Below, one piece after another: positions 1 through 6,738 of a stretch of DNA of 7,016 nucleotides (position 1 is its first letter; each line of letters begins with the position of its first letter). The DNA comes from Candidatus Rokuibacteriota bacterium (GTDB lineage: Bacteria; Methylomirabilota; Methylomirabilia; Rokubacteriales; CSP1-6), in NCBI GenBank assembly GCA_003221595.1, contig QHSM01000406.1:1-7016 (forward strand), given 5' to 3'. The notes beneath the pieces were generated by a model. That model was given only the letters and a program-made list of their open reading frames with translations. It had not been told where the DNA came from and made no database searches. Both the position numbers and the translations under genes were made by a program.

Positions 1-1
1 G

Positions 2-190
2 GATCTGCGGCCGGTAGGAGTAACCTATGCGCGGTCGCGACACCCGCTGGACTGGGTCGATATCAGGCTCGAGTACCGGCTGAACCTCTCCAACCGGAAC
101 GTCTTCTCGGACGCGTCGCCCGCGGTGCCCATCATGTCAGGGGACAAGACGAGCCAGCAGGTGACGCTGCAGTTCGTGGTCAATTTCTAG
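2..190 (+). CDS. C-terminal end of a probable outer-membrane beta-barrel protein (5' truncated)
   Basis: Only the last 62 codons are present. The reading frame is open from base 2 to the TAG at 188-190 and encodes two stretches with alternating polar and hydrophobic residues: WVDIRLEYRLNL (residues 18-29 of the fragment) and QQVTLQFVVNF at the very end. They are separated by a polar Asn/Ser/Asp/Pro-rich loop. A terminal amphipathic strand ending in phenylalanine is the known sorting signal for the BAM complex in outer-membrane barrels, so this is probably the last hairpin of a porin-like or channel-like protein. The exact family cannot be named from this fragment. Its stop codon lies inside the Shine-Dalgarno sequence of the next gene, so it belongs to the same operon. 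That suggests the downstream inner-membrane and FMN-binding proteins work with an outer-membrane partner. Confidence is good for a coding region and moderate for the barrel call. Confidence 0.66.
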   Translation, partial: DLRPVGVTYARSRHPLDWVDIRLEYRLNLSNRNVFSDASPAVPIMSGDKTSQQVTLQFVVNF

Positions 191-193
191 GAG
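189..193 (+). promoter_or_regulatory. Ribosome-binding site overlapping the upstream stop codon
   Basis: AGGAG is formed partly from the TAG stop of the barrel gene and sits 7 bases before the ATG at 201. It fixes the start of the four-helix membrane protein and implies translational coupling between the two genes. Confidence 0.7.
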
Positions 194-200
194 TGGCGGG

Positions 201-749
201 ATGAATGGAATATTCCTCGGGCGCCTTCCGCTCAGCGGAAAGGTCTTCTGCACGCTGTACCTCGTCGGAATCGGCTGTGGCGCCCTGGCGGCTTTCGCCC
301 AGGCCGCCACGGCCGTGGGGCTCAGCCCGGCCGAGGTGCAGGCGAGCCTCGCTCCGGAGATGCCGATGACGCACATGGGCCACGGCCAGATGAGCGGGGA
401 GCGAGAGATCGATCTCGGCCAGATCAGCAAGTCAGCCAAGGTCTGGATCCGCACACCCCTGCTAATCCAGACCAGCCACACTCACCTCTTCGGCATGACA
501 CTGATCGCCGGACTGCTCGGGTCCATCTTCCTGTTCTCGTCGCTCGGCGAGGTCAAGAAGACGATCATCCTCGCCATGCCCTTCGTGGGGACCATCCTGG
601 ACATCGGAGGAATGTGGCTCACCCGCTTCGTCTGGCCGCCGCTCGGCGCGCTGGTCATCACAGGTGGGAGCCTGTTCGCGCTCGGCTACGTGCTCATCAC
701 CGCGCGATCCCTTTACGAAATCTGGCTGCAAAAGGAGCTCTCGGCATGA
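201..749 (+). CDS. Four-helix inner-membrane protein with HxH motif and Met/His-rich periplasmic loop, function unknown
   Basis: The protein has 182 residues. Predicted membrane helices lie at about 15-38, 94-113, 121-139 and 146-168. The positive-inside rule (GEVKK at 116-120 and a basic C-terminus) puts the N- and C-termini in the cytoplasm and the 39-90 loop in the periplasm. That loop holds a methionine/histidine cluster (M54, M56, H58, M59, H61, M64), which resembles copper-binding Met/His segments. Helix 2 begins with S-H-T-H-L-F-G (H93 and H95), a plausible heme or metal ligand pair. The segment DIGGMWLTRF (134-143) joins helices 3 and 4. I recall similar small membrane proteins with a conserved HTH-LFG segment beside respiratory and redox genes, but I cannot give a named family. 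The ATG at 201 has AGGAG 7 bases upstream. The stop overlaps the FMN-binding gene by ATGA, so the two are probably translated together. The role is inferred as an electron-transfer or metal-handling membrane partner; no enzymatic activity can be assigned. Confidence 0.85.
   Translation: MNGIFLGRLPLSGKVFCTLYLVGIGCGALAAFAQAATAVGLSPAEVQASLAPEMPMTHMGHGQMSGEREIDLGQISKSAKVWIRTPLLIQTSHTHLFGMTLIAGLLGSIFLFSSLGEVKKTIILAMPFVGTILDIGGMWLTRFVWPPLGALVITGGSLFALGYVLITARSLYEIWLQKELSA
730..737 (+). promoter_or_regulatory. Ribosome-binding site deciding the ATG at 746
   Basis: AAAAGGAG lies 8 bases before the ATG at 746. It favours this start over an in-frame ATG at 614, which would lie deep inside the upstream gene and place a non-signal, Arg-rich stretch in front of the signal peptide. 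Confidence 0.75.
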
Positions 750-1339
750 GCCGCCTCATCGTCCGTCTGTTGGGAGGTGTCGGTCTGGTGGTGCTGGCCG
801 CCGGAATGGTCGCGGCACACGTCACGCCGCCGGTGGTGCTGACGTCGGATCGAGAGGCGGTGGCCGGGCTCCTCAGCGGCTCCCGCCGATTCTTCGTCCG
901 CGAAGTGCGCCTATCATCCCCTGAACGGGAGGCAATCCAGAAGCAGTCGGGCTGGACACCGAGCGAGGATTTCTATCGCTTCTATCTCGGGCGCGACGAC
1001 CAGGGTGCTCTCGTCGCGGCCACGACGTTCATGACCGAGTACACCATCCACGGCCCGGTGCGGGTGGCCGTCGGGCTCGGTCCGGACGGCAAGGTGAAAG
1101 GCGCCCAGGTCGTCGAGCTCACCGAGGAGACGTACCCCTGGGTGAAGCCGCTCATCGACCAGGATTTCGCCCGCGACTACGTTGGCCAGGGCAGTACCGG
1201 ACGCTACACGCTGACCGACCGGGTCCGGGCGGCCGGCGATTCCATGACCCAGTTCTACGGGCAGGTCATCGTGAGCCTCATTCAGCGGGCGGCGATTCTT
1301 TACGACACGACCGTGCTCAAGCGTCCCACCAGCGGGTGA
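746..1339 (+). CDS. Exported FMN-binding-domain protein (NqrC/RnfG-like)
   Basis: The protein has 197 residues. Residues 1-24 form a Sec-type signal peptide or single membrane anchor (basic start, hydrophobic VGLVVLAAGMVAA, possible cleavage near A24), so the rest should be periplasmic. The C-terminal half resembles the FMN-binding domain found in NqrC, RnfG and related electron carriers: a beta-rich stretch (about 88-125) with GPVRVAVGLGPDGKVKGAQVVE, then ETYPWVKPLIDQDFARDYVG, then R-A-A-G-D-S-M-T-Q-F (161-170), where families of this type carry the SGAT/SGAS site to which ApbE attaches FMN. S166 is the likely equivalent of the acceptor Thr/Ser, but the residue before it is Asp (D165) rather than Ala, so covalent flavinylation is uncertain. 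The start at 746 is set by AAAAGGAG and overlaps the previous stop (ATGA). In context it is probably an electron carrier facing the periplasm, paired with the four-helix protein. No ApbE gene is seen in the window. Confidence 0.8.
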   Translation: MSRLIVRLLGGVGLVVLAAGMVAAHVTPPVVLTSDREAVAGLLSGSRRFFVREVRLSSPEREAIQKQSGWTPSEDFYRFYLGRDDQGALVAATTFMTEYTIHGPVRVAVGLGPDGKVKGAQVVELTEETYPWVKPLIDQDFARDYVGQGSTGRYTLTDRVRAAGDSMTQFYGQVIVSLIQRAAILYDTTVLKRPTSG

Positions 1340-1352
1340 TGCCGCGCGCTGA

Positions 1353-1382
1353 TTGACATCGGGTAATTCAGGCGAGCATAGT
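1353..1382 (+). promoter_or_regulatory. Candidate sigma70-type promoter
   Basis: A perfect TTGACA (1353-1358) is followed after 18 bases by CATAGT (1377-1382), which matches the -10 consensus at four of six positions. Transcription would begin near 1389, just ahead of the strong Shine-Dalgarno at 1401. It lies in the only intergenic gap over 50 bases in the window, which is locally AT-richer than its surroundings. It probably drives the small Tat ORF, the hydrolase and possibly the helicase. No operator or riboswitch structure is obvious. Confidence 0.5.
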
Positions 1383-1400
1383 CGCCGCGAACGCTTGTCG

Positions 1401-1406
1401 AGGAGG
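1401..1406 (+). promoter_or_regulatory. Strong ribosome-binding site for the 35-codon ORF
   Basis: AGGAGG is a full-consensus Shine-Dalgarno 5 bases before the ATG at 1412. It is the best in the window and the main reason to believe the very short ORF downstream is translated. Confidence 0.7.
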
Positions 1407-1411
1407 CGGCC

Positions 1412-1519
1412 ATGAGGCGACGGGACGTGCTGCGGCTGGGCGCGGTCGGGACGGGAATCTTCGCCGTGGGCGGGCTCGCGCGTGTCGCCGGCACCCGGGT
1501 GATCTTCGGCGCCTCATGA
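1412..1519 (+). CDS. 35-residue stand-alone twin-arginine (Tat) signal-like peptide
   Basis: The ORF encodes 35 residues. It begins M-R-R-R-D-V-L-R-L-G, an excellent match to the Tat consensus (RR followed by a hydrophobic residue and basic/Leu, as in RRDFLKLG). A weakly hydrophobic, Gly/Ala-rich segment follows (LGAVGTGIFAVGGLA, 9-23), then a short tail ending GAS. There is no mature domain. It has the strongest Shine-Dalgarno in the window and a promoter-like sequence just upstream. Its stop overlaps the hydrolase start by ATGA (1516-1519), so ribosomes finishing it would restart on the hydrolase. Possible explanations are a leader peptide that couples and tunes translation of the hydrolase, a genuine small membrane protein, the remnant of a lost Tat substrate, or a signal peptide separated from the hydrolase by a frame change (a -1 shift would join them). 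The hydrolase already has a normal family N-terminus, so I favour a coupling leader or a remnant. No function can be assigned. Confidence 0.5.
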   Translation: MRRRDVLRLGAVGTGIFAVGGLARVAGTRVIFGAS

Positions 1520-2382
1520 GCCGAAGCGTCTTTCGGGACTACGACCAGGCGACGCTCGACGCCGAGTACAACAACCGCGAGAAGGTGAAGGACAGCGCCG
1601 ACTGGCTCTCGCGGTACGCGATCGCCAGCGCCGAGACCCGCGCCGCGCTCGAGTGCCGGCTCGATCTCGCGTATGGTCCGCATCCCGGCGAACGGCTCGA
1701 CGTGTTCCCCGCAGGGGGCCCATCCGCGCCGGTCCACGTCTTCGTTCACGGCGGCTACTGGCAGCGGCTCGACAAATCCGACTCGAGCTTCGTCGCGCGC
1801 GCGCTCCAGCCGGCGGGCGCGGCGGTGGTCGTGATCAACTACGCGCTGATCCCGACGGTCGACATGGACGAGCTGGTGCGCCAGTGTCGCGCGTCGATCG
1901 TGTGGGTCCATCGCCACGCTCCGTCGTTCGGCGGCGACCCGAACCGGATCTTCGTGTCCGGCCACTCGGCCGGCGGCCATCTCGTCGCGATGCTCATGTC
2001 CACCGACTGGAGCGCCTTCGCCGGGCTGCCCGCCGACGTCATCAAGGCCGGCTGCGGCATCAGCGGGCTCTACGACCTCGAGCCGATCCGCCTGTCGTAT
2101 CTCAACGAGGTCCTGAAACTCACGCCGGAATCGGCGCGGCGGAACGGGCCCGTCCACTGCCCGCCACCGCGCTCGGGCCCCCTCCTGCTCCCGGTCGGCG
2201 GCCTCGAAGGCGCCGAGTATCACCGGCAGGGCGAGGAGCTCGCCGCCGTGTGGCGGACCCGCCGGCTCCCGTGCCAGACGATCGACATGCCCGGGCATCA
2301 CCACTTCTCGATCCTCGCGGAGCTCGAGGATCCGGGCACCACGCTGAGCCGTCTCCTGCTGCGTCAGATGGGCTTCCGCTGA
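1516..2382 (+). CDS. Alpha/beta hydrolase of the kynurenine formamidase (arylformamidase) type
   Basis: The protein has 288 residues, usual for this family. Visible motifs are RDYDQATLDAEYNNR near the N-terminus (7-21, typical of bacterial members), the oxyanion-hole motif HGGYW (78-82), the nucleophile elbow GHSAGG (149-154, Ser151), GLYDLEPI (184-191), the acid region VGGLEGAEYHRQ (227-238, with E231 at the position of the family's catalytic Asp) and the catalytic-histidine region GHHHFS (260-265, probably H263). Enzymes of this type hydrolyse N-formylkynurenine to kynurenine and formate in tryptophan breakdown; related members act as general esterases or amidases. No other kynurenine-pathway gene is in the window, so the substrate is open. 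It is unrelated to the metal-dependent KynB family. The ATG at 1516 overlaps the Tat ORF stop and has no clear Shine-Dalgarno of its own, which fits translational coupling. It is probably cytoplasmic. Confidence 0.88.
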   Translation: MSRSVFRDYDQATLDAEYNNREKVKDSADWLSRYAIASAETRAALECRLDLAYGPHPGERLDVFPAGGPSAPVHVFVHGGYWQRLDKSDSSFVARALQPAGAAVVVINYALIPTVDMDELVRQCRASIVWVHRHAPSFGGDPNRIFVSGHSAGGHLVAMLMSTDWSAFAGLPADVIKAGCGISGLYDLEPIRLSYLNEVLKLTPESARRNGPVHCPPPRSGPLLLPVGGLEGAEYHRQGEELAAVWRTRRLPCQTIDMPGHHHFSILAELEDPGTTLSRLLLRQMGFR

Positions 2383-2386
2383 GGCG

Positions 2387-2392
2387 TAGAAT
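2387..2392 (+). promoter_or_regulatory. Possible -10 element for near-leaderless helicase transcript
   Basis: TAGAAT matches TATAAT at five of six positions and ends 10 bases before the ATG at 2403. A start site 6-9 bases downstream would give a transcript with almost no leader. The helicase has no Shine-Dalgarno in the 20-base gap, which agrees with this reading. No convincing -35 hexamer is seen at the usual distance (bases 2364-2369 fit poorly), so confidence is low. Confidence 0.3.
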
Positions 2393-2402
2393 CTCCGGTT
2401 GA

Positions 2403-5400
2403 ATGGCCGACTTCCTCCCGTTCGTCCGCCGCTGGTTCGACGCGACGTTCCCGGAGGCCACCCGGCCGCAGCGCGAGGGCTGGGAGGCCATCGCCTCCGG
2501 CCGCGATACGCTCATCGTGGCGCCGACGGGCTCGGGAAAGACCCTGGCGGCCTTCCTGTGGGCCCTCGACCACCTCCATCGCCTGGGCCTGGAGCGCCAG
2601 CTGGAAGACCGCGTCTACGTCGTTTACGTCTCGCCGCTCCGCGCGCTGAACAACGACATCGAGAAGAACCTGCGCGCTCCCCTGGCCGGCATCCGCGCCG
2701 CGGCCGCCGCCGACGGGCTCAAGCCGCCGGAGATCCGCGTCGCCGTGCGCACCGGCGACACGCTGGCGGCCCAGCGCCAGGCCATGACGCGCCGGCCCCC
2801 GCACGTCTTGATCACCACGCCCGAGTCGCTCTTCATCCTGCTCACCAGCGAGCGATTCCGCCCGGCGCTCGCCCGCACGCGGTTCCTGATCGTCGACGAG
2901 ATCCACGCGCTGATGGGATCGAAGCGCGGGGCCCACCTGGCGCTCTCGCTCGAGCGCCTGCAGGCGCTGGTCGAGGCCGACGCCGGTACGCGGCCGCAGC
3001 GGATCGGCTGCTCGGCGACCGTGAGCCCCATCGAGTCGGCGCTGGCCTTCCTGACGGGCGCCACGGCCGCCGACGCGGTAGCCGTCGACGCCGGCTTCAC
3101 GCGCGACCTCGACATCCAGGTCACAGCACCGGTGGACGACTTCCTGACGGCGCCGAGCGACACCATCTGGGAAGCCGCGCTCCAGCAAATCGCCGAGCTG
3201 GTCCAGGCCCACCGCACCACGCTGGTCTTCGCGCAGAGCCGGCGGGCGGCCGAGCGGCTCGCGCGCGATCTCAACGATCGGATCCCCGACGGCCGCGTGG
3301 CCGCGCACCACGGCTCGCTCTCGCGCCGGGCTCGCCTCGAAGCCGAGAATCGCCTGAAGCAGGGCGAGCTGCGCGCGCTCGTCGCCACCTCGTCGCTCGA
3401 GCTCGGCATCGACGTCGGCGCGATCGACCTGGTGGTGCAGCTGCAGTCGCCGCGGAACATCGCCGCCGCCCTTCAGCGCGTGGGCCGCGCCGGTCACCTG
3501 CTGAGCCGAACGTCCCGGGGGCGCATCGTCGTGACCAAGGGCGAGGAGCTCGTCGAGGCGGCCGCGGTCGTCCGGTCCATCAAGGAGCGGCAGCTCGATC
3601 GCGTCGTGATGCCGGACGCGCCGCTCGACGTGCTCGCCCAGCAGATCGTGGCGGCCGTCGCGGCCGAGTCCCTGACGGTCGACACGCTGCACGCGCGCCT
3701 GCGGAACGCGGCGTCCTATCGAAGTCTCGAGCGCGACACGCTCCTGGCGGTCGTCCGCTCGCTCGCCGACCCGCTACCGGCCGAGGTCAAGGGCGCCGCG
3801 CCGCGGATTCTGTGGGATCGCGTGAACGACCGGCTGCACGCGCGCCGGGGCAGCCGGTTCCTGGCGCTCACCTCCGGAGGCACCATTCCCGACAACGGCC
3901 TCTACGACGTCTTCGTCGCCGAGACCGACCTGAAGGTCGGCACGCTCGACGAGGAGTTCGTGACGGAGAGCCTCCCCGGCGACGTCTTCCTGCTCGGCTC
4001 GCACGCGTGGAAGATCGTCAAGGTTCGCGCCGATCGCGTCCTGGTCGAGGACGCCCAGGGTATGTCGCCGACGATTCCGTTCTGGAAGGGCGAGCACCCG
4101 TCCCGCTCGTGGGAGCTGGGCCTCGCGGTCGGGCGGCTGCGCCGCGATGCCGCCGAGCGCATCGACACGCCGGAGTTCGAGCAGTGGGCCGCGGAGGTCT
4201 GCGGCCTCGACGCGCGGGCGGCCTCGGCGATGCGGGCCTGGCTCGTCAAGGCCGGTGAGGTTCTCGACGGCGTCCCCGACGATCAGGGGATCGTCGTCGA
4301 GTCGTTCTCGGACGAGATGGGCGGCCGCCACGCGATGATCCACTCGGTCTTCGGCATGCGCGTCAACGGCGCCTGGGGCATGGTCCTGAAGGAGAAGCTG
4401 CGGCGCGCCGGCCTCGTCGCCGAGGCGAGCCACGTGGACGACGGAATTCTCCTGTCGTTCGCGCCGGGCCAGGTCCCGCCGAACCCCGAGAGGCTGGTCA
4501 CCTTCGTCACGCCCGAGGAGGTCGACACGCTCCTGGGCAAGGCGCTGATCGGCACGCCGCTCTTCGGCACGCGCTTCCGTCAGTGCGCGATCCGTGCGCT
4601 CTTCATCCCCCGCATGTATCGCGGCCAGCGGACGCCCGCCTATCTGCAGCGGCTCAAGGCGGACGCGCTCCTCGAGTCGGTCGGCGGCCAGGCCGAGTTC
4701 CCGATCGTGGCCGAGACGCTCAGGGAGTGCTTCAACGACGCGCTCGACGTGACGCACCTGCGCCGCATACTCGAGCGTCTGCACGACGGCGAGATGTGGC
4801 GGCGGCACGTCGACACGCCGCTGCCGTCGCCCTTCGTCTACCCGCTCCTGCTCGCGTGGGACTGGGCCTATCTGGGGGCGGGCCACGCGGAGGAGCGGCG
4901 GAGCGACGCCGTCACCATGCGGAAGGCCTGGTCGGTGGCGCCCGGGCCGCTCCGGCCGGAGCTCGTCGCCGCGGTCGAGGCGGAGCTGCAGAAGACGGCG
5001 CCCGATCGCCGCGCGCGAGACGCGAACGAGCTGGCGGGGATCCTCGACGATCTGGGTGACCTGACCGACGACGAGATCGCGGCGCGCGTGGTGGGCGACG
5101 GTCCGGCGCTGATCGGCGCGCTCGCCGGGGAACGACGGGTCGTAGCCCTCACCTTCGCGAGCGGGCGGCGAGCGTGGGTTCCCGCGACCGACACGGCGCT
5201 CTACGGCGCCCTCGAAACCGCCGACGGGCTCGAGCGCGTCGCGCTGCGGCTCCTGAGAACGCGCGGCCCGGTGACCGCCGTCTGGCTCGCCGAGCGCTAC
5301 GGTCTCGCCCTCGAGGGCGCGACGGGCGCGCTCGAGCGGCTGACGGCCCGCGGGCTCGTGCGGCAGGGCGCCTTCCTCGCCGAGGTGGCCGCTCCGCAAC

Positions 5401-6731
5401 TCGTCCACATCGCGGTGCTCGACGAGATCCAGCGTCGCCAGGTCCACGCGCGCCGGGTCCCTCGATCCGTGACGTCGGCCGAGCAGTTCTCGGCGTTTCT
5501 CCTCCGTCGCCATCACCTCCATCCCGATCACCGCCTCATCGGGCCGCCCGGCGTGCTCGCGGCCCTCGAGCTCTTGCAGGGCGAAGACCTGCCGGTACGC
5601 GTCTGGGAGCAGGATCTCCTGCCCGCGCGCGTCGAGAACTACGAGCGGGAATGGCTCGATCGTCTGGGGCTCGCGGGCGAGATGGTCTGGACGGTGTTCG
5701 ACCGGGCTCCGGGCGAGCGCGGCCGCTCGACTCGCGTGGGCGCCGCGCTTCGCGAGAACGCCGGCTGGCTCCGCGAGGGCACGGCGCCGCCGCCCGAGGT
5801 CGACGCGCGCGTCAAGAACGTCCTGCTCCATCTGCAGCTCCGCGGCGCCTCGTTTGCCCAGGACCTGACGCGGGCGACGGGCCTCGCGACGCCCGACGTG
5901 CTGGCGGCGCTCTGGGAGCTCTTCTGGGCCGGGCTCGTCACGCCGGACACCTTCAGCGCGATCGTGGCCGGCATGACGCCCGCGCGCCGGCCCTCCGATG
6001 CCGGGGACGCTCGCCGCCGCCGCCGCGGCCAGGCCCGCGGCCTGCTGACGCGCCTGCCGGTGGTGGGCCGCTGGAGCGTCCTCGGCGACGAGGAGCGGCT
6101 GTCGCCCGAGGAGCGGGACGAAGCGCGCGCCCAGCTCCTCCTGGCGCGCTACGGCATCGTCGCGCGCGAGCTGGCGCGAGGCGACTGGGCCACGCTGCGC
6201 CACACACTGCTCCGCATGGAGTACGGCGGCGAGGTGGTCCGGGGCTACTTCGTCCAGGGACTCTCGGGCGAGCAATACGCGCTGGCCGACGCGCTTGGCG
6301 ACCTCGACGCGCCGGCGCGGCGCGCCGAGCCCCACGTGCTGGTCAACATGATCGATCCGGCGAACCTCTGGGGCCGCGTGTTCGCCCTCTCGCGCCGCGA
6401 CGGCTCGCGCGTTGCCGCGCCTCGCCTGCCCCAGAACTGGCTCGTCTTCCGCCAGGGTCGCCCGCGCCTCCTCGTGGAAGGCTCCGGACGGGATCTCACG
6501 CCGCTGGCGGGCTGGGAAGACGTCGATCTTCCGGGTGTCATCGCCGCGCTCCAGTCGATGATGGAACGTCCCCTCACCCTGCGGCCGGTCCGCCGGCTCG
6601 AGGTCACGACGTGGGACGGACATCCGGTGCGCAGCAGCGCCGCCTTCGAGGCGCTCGTGGCCGCCGGCTTCACCGCGGACGGGACGCGTCTGTCCTGGGA
6701 TGGCTATCCCGGTCCGCGCTCGGTGAGATGA
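2403..6731 (+). CDS. lhr: Lhr-type ATP-dependent superfamily 2 helicase, full length with C-terminal extension
   Basis: The protein has 1442 residues, close to E. coli and mycobacterial Lhr (about 1500) and much longer than Lhr-Core proteins (about 850-900). All SF2 helicase motifs are intact: APTGSGKT (40-47, Walker A), SPLRALNND (77-85, Ia), TTPESL (138-143, Ib), VDEIHAL (164-170, Walker B/DEIH), GCSATV (202-207, III), TLVFAQSRRAAERL (273-286, IV), ATSSLELGIDVG (328-339, V) and QRVGRAGH (358-365, VI). The winged-helix and Lhr-specific core follows to about 870 (IPDNGLYDVF, LDEEFV, FRQCAIRALFIPR at 725-737). The C-terminal part (about 900-1442) corresponds to the Lhr-CTD, described in the family as winged-helix modules plus a beta-barrel; it contains an Arg-rich linker (1204-1212) and VGRWSVL (1221-1227). 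Lhr is a 3'-to-5' single-stranded-DNA translocase and DNA:RNA helicase linked to DNA repair; a glycosylase activity has been reported for the E. coli C-terminal domain, which I cannot confirm here. The ATG at 2403 lacks a Shine-Dalgarno, but the helicase N-terminus starts normally there. Confidence 0.95.
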   Translation: MADFLPFVRRWFDATFPEATRPQREGWEAIASGRDTLIVAPTGSGKTLAAFLWALDHLHRLGLERQLEDRVYVVYVSPLRALNNDIEKNLRAPLAGIRAAAAADGLKPPEIRVAVRTGDTLAAQRQAMTRRPPHVLITTPESLFILLTSERFRPALARTRFLIVDEIHALMGSKRGAHLALSLERLQALVEADAGTRPQRIGCSATVSPIESALAFLTGATAADAVAVDAGFTRDLDIQVTAPVDDFLTAPSDTIWEAALQQIAELVQAHRTTLVFAQSRRAAERLARDLNDRIPDGRVAAHHGSLSRRARLEAENRLKQGELRALVATSSLELGIDVGAIDLVVQLQSPRNIAAALQRVGRAGHLLSRTSRGRIVVTKGEELVEAAAVVRSIKERQLDRVVMPDAPLDVLAQQIVAAVAAESLTVDTLHARLRNAASYRSLERDTLLAVVRSLADPLPAEVKGAAPRILWDRVNDRLHARRGSRFLALTSGGTIPDNGLYDVFVAETDLKVGTLDEEFVTESLPGDVFLLGSHAWKIVKVRADRVLVEDAQGMSPTIPFWKGEHPSRSWELGLAVGRLRRDAAERIDTPEFEQWAAEVCGLDARAASAMRAWLVKAGEVLDGVPDDQGIVVESFSDEMGGRHAMIHSVFGMRVNGAWGMVLKEKLRRAGLVAEASHVDDGILLSFAPGQVPPNPERLVTFVTPEEVDTLLGKALIGTPLFGTRFRQCAIRALFIPRMYRGQRTPAYLQRLKADALLESVGGQAEFPIVAETLRECFNDALDVTHLRRILERLHDGEMWRRHVDTPLPSPFVYPLLLAWDWAYLGAGHAEERRSDAVTMRKAWSVAPGPLRPELVAAVEAELQKTAPDRRARDANELAGILDDLGDLTDDEIAARVVGDGPALIGALAGERRVVALTFASGRRAWVPATDTALYGALETADGLERVALRLLRTRGPVTAVWLAERYGLALEGATGALERLTARGLVRQGAFLAEVAAPQLVHIAVLDEIQRRQVHARRVPRSVTSAEQFSAFLLRRHHLHPDHRLIGPPGVLAALELLQGEDLPVRVWEQDLLPARVENYEREWLDRLGLAGEMVWTVFDRAPGERGRSTRVGAALRENAGWLREGTAPPPEVDARVKNVLLHLQLRGASFAQDLTRATGLATPDVLAALWELFWAGLVTPDTFSAIVAGMTPARRPSDAGDARRRRRGQARGLLTRLPVVGRWSVLGDEERLSPEERDEARAQLLLARYGIVARELARGDWATLRHTLLRMEYGGEVVRGYFVQGLSGEQYALADALGDLDAPARRAEPHVLVNMIDPANLWGRVFALSRRDGSRVAAPRLPQNWLVFRQGRPRLLVEGSGRDLTPLAGWEDVDLPGVIAALQSMMERPLTLRPVRRLEVTTWDGHPVRSSAAFEALVAAGFTADGTRLSWDGYPGPRSVR

Positions 6732-6738
6732 ACGGGCG

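Noticed and set aside
614..745. Longer N-terminus for the FMN-binding protein starting at ATG 614
   Set aside because: It would overlap the membrane-protein gene by over 130 bases and bury the signal peptide; the Shine-Dalgarno at 730-737 points to ATG 746.
1330..1351. Inverted repeat CAGCG/CGCTG after the FMN-binding gene as a terminator
   Set aside because: The stem is only 5 base pairs with a 12-base loop and no T-run follows; a chance match in GC-rich DNA is likely.
1300..2304. 334-codon minus-strand open frame opposite the hydrolase
   Set aside because: It crosses the promoter region and the hydrolase catalytic motifs, with Arg/Val-rich content and no domain; the + strand gene explains the sequence.
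2364..3692. 442-codon minus-strand open frame opposite the helicase N-terminus
   Set aside because: Low-complexity Arg/Ala/Gly/Asp-rich product, antisense to the Walker A/B region; a compositional shadow.
2399..4258. Long + strand open frame in another phase inside lhr (619 codons)
   Set aside because: The translation is dominated by Arg, Ala, Pro and Gly and overlaps the motif-bearing helicase frame.
3595..6731. Lhr C-terminal half as a separate fused enzyme or novel domain
   Set aside because: Length, order and motifs agree with ordinary full-length Lhr, whose C-terminal extension is a known part of the family.
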